The translations under genes and the position numbers were made by a program. Under the pieces are notes generated by a model. The model made no database searches and was not told the origin of the DNA. It saw nothing but the letters and a program-made list of their open reading frames with translations. DNA of 5,835 nucleotides from Nevskia sp043781855 (GTDB lineage: Bacteria; Pseudomonadota; Gammaproteobacteria; Nevskiales; Nevskiaceae): positions 1 through 5,835 of the forward strand of contig JAYWBB010000062.1 of NCBI GenBank assembly GCA_043781855.1. Reading direction: 5' to 3'. This document shows, piece by piece, positions 1 through 5,835 of this stretch (the first letter of the stretch is position 1; the number at the start of each line of letters is the position of its first letter).

Positions 1-2318
<2,318 letters not shown>

Positions 2319-2323
2319 GCGGC

Positions 2324-2362
2324 TTCCGGCCCCGACGCACAAGTCTGTGCGGGGGGCCGGAA
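2324..2362 (+). terminator. Strong hairpin just after the rpoC stop; possible end or processing site of the rpoBC transcript
   Basis: Bases 2324-2333 (TTCCGGCCCC) pair perfectly with 2353-2362 (GGGGCCGGAA). Inside them, 2336-2341 pairs with 2346-2351 around an AGTC loop, leaving a small internal loop at 2334-2335/2352. This gives 10 plus 6 base pairs, starting six bases after the rpoC stop. No T-run follows (the next bases are AATCTCGAA), so it is not a textbook intrinsic terminator. It could protect the rpoC mRNA 3' end, pause polymerase or act in processing. The structure is read from the sequence; its function is inferred. Confidence 0.5.
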
Positions 2363-2375
2363 ATCTCGAATGAAA

Positions 2376-2395
2376 CGGCGGGCGGATGCCTGCCG
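2376..2395 (+). other. Hairpin immediately upstream of the str promoter
   Basis: Bases 2376-2383 (CGGCGGGC) can pair with 2388-2395 (GCCTGCCG) around a GGAT loop, giving eight pairs including one G-U. It ends five bases before the -35 element. It would exist only in RNA reading through from rpoC, where it would follow the larger hairpin at 2324-2362. No T-run follows. In GC-rich DNA such a hairpin may be chance. Confidence 0.35.
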
Positions 2396-2400
2396 GATCA

Positions 2401-2429
2401 TTGACTAAAGGCGGGCGCGCTCTTATGAT
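2401..2429 (+). promoter_or_regulatory. Sigma-70 promoter of the rpsL-rpsG-fusA-tuf operon
   Basis: TTGACT (2401-2406, 5 of 6 to the -35 consensus) and TATGAT (2424-2429, 5 of 6 to the -10 consensus) are separated by exactly 17 nt. Transcription would start near 2435-2438, giving a leader of about 70 nt before rpsL. The bases between the -10 and the start (TCGCGCC) form a GC-rich discriminator, a known mark of promoters under ppGpp/DksA stringent control in proteobacteria. The location just before a ribosomal protein operon fits. The start site is inferred from spacing and would fall in a pyrimidine-rich stretch. Confidence 0.8.
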
Positions 2430-2437
2430 TCGCGCCC
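2413..2437. repeat. Perfect 7-bp inverted repeat flanking the -10 element
   Basis: GGGCGCG (2413-2419) and CGCGCCC (2431-2437) are exact reverse complements separated by the 11 bases that hold the -10 hexamer. The left arm lies in the promoter spacer; the right arm forms the discriminator and likely start region. It could be an operator for a dimeric regulator, a hairpin in read-through RNA, or a by-product of high GC content. Confidence 0.5.
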
Positions 2438-2440
2438 TCG

Positions 2441-2474
2441 TTCGGCGGGCTGCTCGTGCGCCGAAACATCTTTT
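2441..2474 (+). promoter_or_regulatory. Leader hairpin followed by a short T-run: candidate attenuator upstream of rpsL
   Basis: TTCGGCG (2441-2447) pairs perfectly with CGCCGAA (2459-2465) around an 11-base loop. Five bases later come four T residues (2471-2474). This resembles a weak intrinsic terminator inside the operon leader, starting only a few bases from the predicted transcription start. The loop is large and the T-run short and offset, so termination would be partial at best. A role in 5'-end stability of the mRNA is equally possible. Confidence 0.35.
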
Positions 2475-2492
2475 ACAAGCGGGCTTCGACAA

Positions 2493-2509
2493 GCGGAATT
2501 TAGACAGTG
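2493..2509 (+). promoter_or_regulatory. Weak ribosome binding site and GTG start of rpsL
   Basis: Only GCGGAA (2493-2498) resembles a Shine-Dalgarno sequence, with CGGA ending nine bases before the GTG at 2507. An in-frame TAG at 2501-2503 lies two codons upstream, so no earlier start is possible, and MPTINQLVR matches the S12 family N-terminus. The GTG start is therefore well supported despite the poor site. Confidence 0.6.
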
Positions 2510-2896
2510 CCAACGATCAATCAGTTAGTGCGCACCGGCCGGACCTCCAAGGCCGCCAAGAACAAGGTCCCCGCGCTTGAGGCGAGCCCGCAGAAGCGCG
2601 GCGTCTGCACGCGCGTCTACACCACGACTCCGAAGAAGCCGAACTCCGCGCTTCGTAAAGTCGCGCGTGTGCGTCTGACCAATGGCTTCGAAGTCACCAG
2701 CTACATCGGCGGTGAAGGCCACAATTTGCAGGAGCACTCCGTTGTCCTGATTCGCGGCGGCCGCGTCAAGGATCTTCCGGGCGTCCGTTACCACACCGTG
2801 CGCGGTGCGCTGGACGCCTCGGGCGTCGAGAAGCGCCGTCAGGGCCGTTCGAAGTACGGCGCCAAGCGTCCGAAAGCGGGCGCCGCCAAGAAGTAA
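2507..2896 (+). CDS. rpsL: 30S ribosomal protein S12
   Basis: S12 sits at the decoding centre of the 30S subunit, where it contacts helices 18, 27 and 44 of 16S rRNA and supports tRNA selection. The 129-residue product starts MPTINQLVR and carries the two signature loops: TTTPKKPNSALRKV (about residues 39-52) and RGGRVKDLPGVRYH (83-96). Lys43 and Lys88, the classic streptomycin-resistance positions (42 and 87 without Met), and Pro91 are wild type. Asp89, the residue that RimO methylthiolates in E. coli, is present. Length is close to the usual 123-126, with a short AGAAKK tail. Three of the four E. coli S12 cysteines are replaced (S27, A53, A104), leaving C34. It is the first gene after the str promoter and starts with GTG at a weak ribosome binding site. 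Identity is certain. Confidence 0.98.
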   Translation: MPTINQLVRTGRTSKAAKNKVPALEASPQKRGVCTRVYTTTPKKPNSALRKVARVRLTNGFEVTSYIGGEGHNLQEHSVVLIRGGRVKDLPGVRYHTVRGALDASGVEKRRQGRSKYGAKRPKAGAAKK

Positions 2897-2908
2897 GTCA
2901 ATTCGTCT

Positions 2909-2933
2909 GGAGGAGTCAGTCATGACTGACTGA
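2909..2933 (+). other. Strong Shine-Dalgarno sequence with a three-codon mini-ORF in the rpsL-rpsG spacer
   Basis: GGAGGAG (2909-2915) is the best Shine-Dalgarno match near any start in the window. Six bases after it, at 2922, comes ATG ACT GAC TGA, encoding only Met-Thr-Asp. Ribosomes ending at the rpsL stop (2894-2896) would meet this site about 13 bases on. Whether it is translated is unknown; it could serve as a ribosome re-loading site, or be a relic of an older rpsG start. Confidence 0.35.
2914..2931. repeat. 18-bp perfect palindrome between rpsL and rpsG
   Basis: AGTCAGTCATGACTGACT equals its own reverse complement over 18 bases. As RNA it forms a seven-pair stem (2914-2920 with 2925-2931) with a CATG loop that places the mini-ORF start codon in the loop and the tail of the Shine-Dalgarno sequence in the stem. 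It is less GC-rich than its surroundings, so high GC content does not explain it. Confidence 0.65.
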
Positions 2934-2960
2934 TCTCTGGTTCGAATCACTATCCACAAT

Positions 2961-2983
2961 GGGTTCCTAGCCGCTAGCAACCC
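2961..2983 (+). promoter_or_regulatory. Hairpin 18 nt upstream of rpsG; candidate part of an S7 control element
   Basis: GGGTT (2961-2965) pairs with AACCC (2979-2983). After a C-C mismatch, CTAG (2967-2970) pairs with CTAG (2974-2977) around a CCG loop. No T-run follows, so it is not a terminator. In E. coli the rpsL-rpsG spacer (about 96 nt) is where excess S7 binds to repress translation. This spacer is 105 nt and structured, so an S7-responsive element is plausible. I did not recognise specific S7-binding nucleotides. Confidence 0.4.
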
Positions 2984-3001
2984 GCCACCGAGTCAAGAAA
3001 A

Positions 3002-3475
3002 ATGTCACGTCGTCGTAGCCCAGAGCGTCGCGTTATCCTCCCGGACCCGAAGTTCAAGTCCGAACTGCTGACCAAGTTCATGAACATGGTCATGGAAGAC
3101 GGCAAGAAGTCGGTTGCCGAAAAAATTCTCTACGGCGCGCTGGATCAGATCGCGACGAAGAAGAAGACCGATGCGCCGCTCGCGGTGCTCGAAGCGGCGT
3201 TCGACAACGTTCGTCCGAGCGTCGAAGTGAAATCGCGTCGCGTCGGCGGCGCCACCTATCAGGTTCCCGTCGAAGTGCGCGCCGTGCGCCGCACCACGCT
3301 GGCGATGCGCTGGCTGATCGACGCCGCGCGCGCCCGTGGCGAGAAGAGCATGGCTGATCGCCTTGCCGGCGAGCTGCTGGATGCTTCCGAGCACCGCGGT
3401 GCGGCCGTCAAGAAGCGCGAAGATACGCACAAGATGGCCGAGGCCAACAAGGCGTTCGCGCACTTCCGCTGGTAA
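3002..3475 (+). CDS. rpsG: 30S ribosomal protein S7
   Basis: S7 is a primary 16S rRNA-binding protein that nucleates folding of the 30S head and lies near the E-site tRNA. The product has 157 residues against about 156 in most bacteria. Family marks are the basic start MSRRR, ILPDPKF (residues 12-18), LLTKFMNMVMEDGKKSVAEK (22-41), the beta-hairpin region VKSRRVGGATYQVPVEV (76-92), RRTTLAMRWLI (96-106) and the C-terminus AFAHFRW. An in-frame TAG at 2975-2977 and no start codon between it and 3002 fix the ATG. No good Shine-Dalgarno sequence precedes it (GAGTCAAGAAAA), so initiation probably depends on coupling to rpsL. In E. coli S7 is the autorepressor of this operon. Identity is certain; regulation here is inferred. 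Confidence 0.98.
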   Translation: MSRRRSPERRVILPDPKFKSELLTKFMNMVMEDGKKSVAEKILYGALDQIATKKKTDAPLAVLEAAFDNVRPSVEVKSRRVGGATYQVPVEVRAVRRTTLAMRWLIDAARARGEKSMADRLAGELLDASEHRGAAVKKREDTHKMAEANKAFAHFRW

Positions 3476-3491
3476 GCCGAAGAAGGATCTT

Positions 3492-3530
3492 TGGCGCCGC
3501 TGGAATTCCGGCGGCGAGTTCCCATTTTGT
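3492..3530 (+). promoter_or_regulatory. GC-rich hairpin with trailing T-rich stretch in the rpsG-fusA spacer
   Basis: CGCCGCTGG (3495-3503) pairs with CCGGCGGCG (3508-3516) around an AATT loop, nine pairs with one U-G. TGG (3492-3494) can add three more pairs with CCA (3522-3524) across a five-base bulge, placing TTTTGT (3525-3530) directly after the stem. It begins about 17 bases after the rpsG stop. It could be a partial terminator that lowers fusA-tuf relative to rpsL-rpsG, or an mRNA processing or stability element. Confidence 0.4.
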
Positions 3531-3536
3531 AATGAC

Positions 3537-3556
3537 GCCGCGATATTCTGCGCGGC
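3537..3556 (+). other. Second hairpin in the rpsG-fusA spacer
   Basis: GCCGCG (3537-3542) pairs exactly with CGCGGC (3551-3556) around an eight-base A/T-rich loop. It is followed by TTCATCTTTAAG and lies 28 bases before the fusA start. It may keep the fusA ribosome binding site open or hold read-through ribosomes apart; no function is shown by the sequence. Confidence 0.35.
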
Positions 3557-3574
3557 TTCATCTTTAAGAGACAC

Positions 3575-3587
3575 GAGGTTTCCCGTG
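3575..3587 (+). promoter_or_regulatory. Ribosome binding site that fixes the GTG start of fusA
   Basis: GAGGT (3575-3579) is a good Shine-Dalgarno match, with GAGG ending six bases before GTG at 3585. The reading frame is open much further upstream, into rpsG, but only this start has a ribosome binding site and gives the family N-terminus MARTTPIERYRNIGISAHID. Confidence 0.8.
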
Positions 3588-5681
3588 GCCCGCACTACGC
3601 CCATCGAGCGGTATCGCAACATCGGTATTTCCGCGCACATCGACGCCGGCAAGACGACGACGACCGAGCGCGTGCTGTTCTACACCGGCGTCAATCACAA
3701 GATTGGCGAAGTGCACGACGGCGCGGCGACGATGGACTGGATGGAACAGGAACAGGAGCGCGGCATCACGATCACGTCGGCCGCGACGACCTGCTTCTGG
3801 ACCGGCATGGGCAAGCAGTTCGACCAGCACCGCATCAACATCATCGACACGCCCGGACACGTGGACTTCACCATCGAAGTCGAGCGTTCCATGCGCGTGC
3901 TCGATGGCGCCTGCATGCTGTACTGCGCCGTCGGCGGCGTACAGCCGCAGTCGGAAACGGTCTGGCGTCAGGCCACGCGCTACAAGGTGCCGCGCATCGC
4001 CTTCGTCAACAAGATGGACCGCAGCGGCGCGAACTTCTTCAAGGTCGTCGAGCAGATGAAGACGCGTCTGCGCGCCAAGCCGGTGCCGATCCAGATTCCG
4101 ATTGGCGCCGAGGAAGGCTTCAAGGGCGTGGTCGATCTGGTCAAGATGAAGGCCATCCTCTGGTCTGAGGAGGACAAGGGTGTGAGTTTCACCTACGGCG
4201 AGATTCCCGCCGACCTCGTCGCCACCGCGAAGGAGTGGCACGACAAGATGGTCGAGGCCGCCGCCGAGAGCAGCGACGAGCTGATGAACAAGTACCTCGA
4301 GGGCGAGGCGCTGACCGAGGAAGAGATTAAGGGCGGCATCCGCAAGCGGACGCTCGCGCTCGAAATCTTCCCGATGCTCTGCGGCTCCGCGTTCAAGAAC
4401 AAGGGTGTGCAGGCGATGCTCGATGCTGTCATCGAATATCTTCCGGCGCCGACCGAAGTGCCGCCGATCCAGGCGCATGACCCGGACGATTACGAGGTCA
4501 TCATTGAGCGCGTCGCCGGTGACGAGCAGCCGTTCTCCGCGCTTGCGTTCAAGATCATGACCGATCCCTTCGTCGGCACGTTGACCTTCGTGCGCGTCTA
4601 TTCCGGCGTGCTGAACAGCGGCGACAGCGTGTTCAACTCGCGTACCGGCAAGACCGAGCGCATCGGTCGCATGGTGCAGATGCACGCCAACGACCGCACC
4701 GACATCAAGGAGCTGCGCTCGGGCGACATCGCCGCCTGCGTCGGCATGAAGGATGTCTTCACCGGCACGACACTGTCCTCGACGACCAAGCCGGTCATCC
4801 TCGAACGCATGGTCTTCCCGGAGCCGGTCATTTCGCAGGCGGTCGAGCCGAAGACCAAGGTCGACCAGGAAAAGATGGGCGTTGCGCTGAGCCGTCTCGC
4901 GCAGGAAGATCCTTCATTCCGCGTCCGCACCGACGAGGAGACCGGCCAGACCGTCATCGCCGGCATGGGCGAGCTGCATCTGGAAGTGCTGGTCGAGCGC
5001 ATGAAGCGCGAGTTCAAGGTCGAAGCCAACGTCGGGCCGCCGCAGGTGGCCTATCGCGAAACGATCAGGAAGAGCGTCGAATCGGAAGGCAAGTTCGTGC
5101 GTCAGTCGGGCGGTCGCGGCCAGTACGGCCACTGCTGGATCAAGCTGGAACCGCAGGAACCGGGCAAGGGTTACGAGTTCGTCAACGGCATCGTCGGCGG
5201 CGTGATTCCTCGCGAGTTCGTGCCGGCCATCGACAAGGGCATCGTCGAGGCCATGAAGAACGGTGTCGTCGCCGGTTATCCGGTCGTCGACGTCAAGATC
5301 ACGGTGTTCGATGGCTCGTACCATGACGTCGACTCCAACGAAATGGCGTTCAAGGTCGCCGGTTCGATGGCGTTCAAGGCCGGCGTGTTGAAGGCCAGCC
5401 CGGTCATCCTCGAACCGATCATGGCGGTCGAAGTCGAGACGCCGGAAGACTACATGGGCGATGTCATGGGCGATCTCAACCGTCGCCGCGGCATTATCCT
5501 CGGCATGGACGACGTCGGCGGCATCAAGGCGCTGAAGGCGGAAGTGCCGCTCGCTGAAATGTTCCAGTACTCGACGACACTGCGCTCGATGAGCCAGGGC
5601 CGCGCGACCTACACGATGGAATTCAAGAAGTACCAGGAAACGCCGGCGAACGTCGCGGCGGCCCTGGCGAAGAAATCCTGA
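3585..5681 (+). CDS. fusA: Translation elongation factor G (EF-G)
   Basis: EF-G is the cytoplasmic GTPase that drives tRNA-mRNA translocation and, with RRF, ribosome recycling. The product has 698 residues (E. coli 704). GTPase motifs are complete: AHIDAGKTT (17-25), RGITI (59-63), DTPGH (88-92, with the catalytic His92), NKMD (142-145) and GSAF (267-270). Domain II covers roughly 310-400, with FKIMTDPFVGTLTFVRVYSG (322-341). Domain III includes FPEPVISQAVEPKTKVDQEK (411-430) and GMGELHLEV (460-468). Domain IV includes QSGGRGQYGH (507-516) and the decoding-site tip SYHDVDSNE (578-586). Domain V holds EPIMAVEVETPEDYMGDVMG (610-629). Gaps relative to E. coli are a few residues only. Starting with GTG, it follows rpsG by 109 nt and precedes tuf by 56 nt. 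It is the canonical EF-G by context, not a fusidic-acid-type paralogue. Identity is certain. Confidence 0.98.
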   Translation: MARTTPIERYRNIGISAHIDAGKTTTTERVLFYTGVNHKIGEVHDGAATMDWMEQEQERGITITSAATTCFWTGMGKQFDQHRINIIDTPGHVDFTIEVERSMRVLDGACMLYCAVGGVQPQSETVWRQATRYKVPRIAFVNKMDRSGANFFKVVEQMKTRLRAKPVPIQIPIGAEEGFKGVVDLVKMKAILWSEEDKGVSFTYGEIPADLVATAKEWHDKMVEAAAESSDELMNKYLEGEALTEEEIKGGIRKRTLALEIFPMLCGSAFKNKGVQAMLDAVIEYLPAPTEVPPIQAHDPDDYEVIIERVAGDEQPFSALAFKIMTDPFVGTLTFVRVYSGVLNSGDSVFNSRTGKTERIGRMVQMHANDRTDIKELRSGDIAACVGMKDVFTGTTLSSTTKPVILERMVFPEPVISQAVEPKTKVDQEKMGVALSRLAQEDPSFRVRTDEETGQTVIAGMGELHLEVLVERMKREFKVEANVGPPQVAYRETIRKSVESEGKFVRQSGGRGQYGHCWIKLEPQEPGKGYEFVNGIVGGVIPREFVPAIDKGIVEAMKNGVVAGYPVVDVKITVFDGSYHDVDSNEMAFKVAGSMAFKAGVLKASPVILEPIMAVEVETPEDYMGDVMGDLNRRRGIILGMDDVGGIKALKAEVPLAEMFQYSTTLRSMSQGRATYTMEFKKYQETPANVAAALAKKS

Positions 5682-5686
5682 ACGCA

Positions 5687-5705
5687 ACAGCTTTTCCCAC
5701 GCTGT
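5687..5705 (+). other. Small hairpin in the fusA-tuf spacer
   Basis: ACAGC (5687-5691) pairs with GCTGT (5701-5705) around a nine-base loop that contains TTTT. The stem is only five pairs and the T-run is in the loop, so it is not a terminator. It may be chance. I saw no convincing separate tuf promoter in this 56-nt spacer. Confidence 0.2.
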
Positions 5706-5724
5706 ACTGAACTTGAGTCGGATT

Positions 5725-5740
5725 AGAGGATATTTCGATG
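5725..5740 (+). promoter_or_regulatory. Ribosome binding site of tuf
   Basis: AGAGGA (5725-5730) is a good Shine-Dalgarno sequence seven bases before the ATG at 5738. It gives the family N-terminus MAKEKFDRSKPHVNVG, which confirms the start. Confidence 0.85.
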
Positions 5741-5835
5741 GCAAAAGAGAAATTTGACCGCAGCAAGCCGCACGTGAACGTGGGGACGATTGGGCATGTG
5801 GATCACGGCAAGACGACGACGACGGCGGCGTTGAC
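5738..5835 (+). CDS. tuf: Translation elongation factor Tu (5' part, 3' end outside window)
   Basis: EF-Tu delivers aminoacyl-tRNA to the ribosomal A site in a GTP-dependent way. Only the first 32 codons are present. They show the family start MAKEKFDRSKPHVNVGTIG and the P-loop GHVDHGKTT (residues 19-27), which identify EF-Tu without doubt. The expected protein is about 395 residues, mostly beyond the window. Residue 28 is Thr, so the P-loop continues TTTTAAL, where E. coli, Xanthomonas and most other EF-Tu proteins have TTLTAA. The codons (GGG, GTG, ACG, ATT, CAT) differ from the C-ending preference of fusA. Position after fusA is the usual tufA place; many proteobacteria carry a second tuf elsewhere, which cannot be seen here. 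Confidence 0.96.
   Translation, partial: MAKEKFDRSKPHVNVGTIGHVDHGKTTTTAAL

Noticed and set aside
2386..2580. 64-residue + strand frame over the str promoter and rpsL start
   Set aside because: Its ATGs fall upstream of or inside the -10 element, so the str transcript would not contain them, and it runs out of frame into rpsL.
2959..2970. Second three-codon frame (ATG GGT TCC TAG) before rpsG
   Set aside because: No ribosome binding site in front of it, unlike the frame at 2922.
3495..3530. Full intrinsic terminator between rpsG and fusA
   Set aside because: The T-tract is interrupted and offset from the main stem, and fusA and tuf are expected to be co-transcribed with rpsG; at most partial attenuation.
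3519..3547. Possible internal promoter before fusA (TTCCCA, 17 nt, GATATT)
   Set aside because: Only four of six matches in each box, and the boxes lie within the predicted hairpins. Too weak to annotate.
3532..3567. 11-residue frame (MTPRYSARLHL) in the rpsG-fusA spacer as a leader peptide
   Set aside because: No Shine-Dalgarno sequence before the ATG and no run of regulatory codons; likely chance.
3336..3584. N-terminal extension of EF-G by 83 residues from an upstream ATG
   Set aside because: It overlaps rpsG in another frame, resembles no EF-G sequence and has no ribosome binding site. The GTG at 3585 has one and gives the family N-terminus.
3005..3652. 215-residue minus-strand frame opposite rpsG
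   Set aside because: Covers rpsG, the rpsG-fusA spacer and the fusA start on the wrong strand; no family resemblance.
3564..4685. 373-residue open frame on the minus strand opposite fusA
   Set aside because: His-, Leu- and Arg-rich translation typical of the antisense of a C-ending-codon gene; no domain and no sign of its own promoter or ribosome binding site.
4914..5744. 276-residue minus-strand frame opposite the end of fusA and start of tuf
   Set aside because: Antisense shadow of fusA with the same His/Arg/Asp-rich character; it also spans the fusA-tuf spacer and tuf start.

Overview
The window is a piece of the core transcription and translation gene cluster of a high-GC proteobacterium. 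It runs from the 3' part of rpoC (RNA polymerase beta' subunit), across a promoter region, into a str-type operon: rpsL (S12), rpsG (S7), fusA (EF-G) and the first 32 codons of tuf (EF-Tu). All genes are on the + strand. The gene order, the E. coli-length insertion in the RpoC trigger loop (SI3), and close residue-level likeness of S12 and EF-G to the E. coli, beta- and gamma-proteobacterial proteins point to Gammaproteobacteria. The strong C/G third-position bias and some protein details would fit the Xanthomonadales or a neighbouring order, but I cannot fix the family from this sequence alone.

Layout: rpoC 3' part (1-2318); a 188-nt spacer with a strong hairpin just after the rpoC stop, a second hairpin, a very good sigma-70 promoter (TTGACT, 17 nt, TATGAT, GC-rich discriminator) and a leader hairpin followed by a short T-run; rpsL (2507-2896); a 105-nt spacer with an 18-bp perfect palindrome, a strong Shine-Dalgarno sequence serving only a three-codon frame, and a second hairpin; rpsG (3002-3475); a 109-nt spacer with two GC-rich hairpins; fusA from a GTG (3585-5681); a 56-nt spacer with a good ribosome binding site; tuf from 5738 to the window end.

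How it works together: the promoter at about 2401-2429 most likely drives rpsL-rpsG-fusA-tuf as one transcript, separate from or only partly coupled to the rpoBC transcript. Its products are two 30S proteins (decoding centre and head) and two translational GTPases (translocation and aminoacyl-tRNA delivery). Its GC-rich discriminator suits growth-rate or stringent control. In E. coli, S7 represses this operon by binding the rpsL-rpsG spacer; the structured spacer here is of similar length and rpsG lacks a clear Shine-Dalgarno sequence, so coupled, S7-controlled translation is a reasonable inference.

I found no mobile element, CRISPR array, tRNA or rRNA gene, or unknown protein. The genes are ordinary housekeeping genes. 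The points worth a second look are the non-coding spacers and the start of tuf (an EF-G-like P-loop neighbourhood and codon use unlike fusA).
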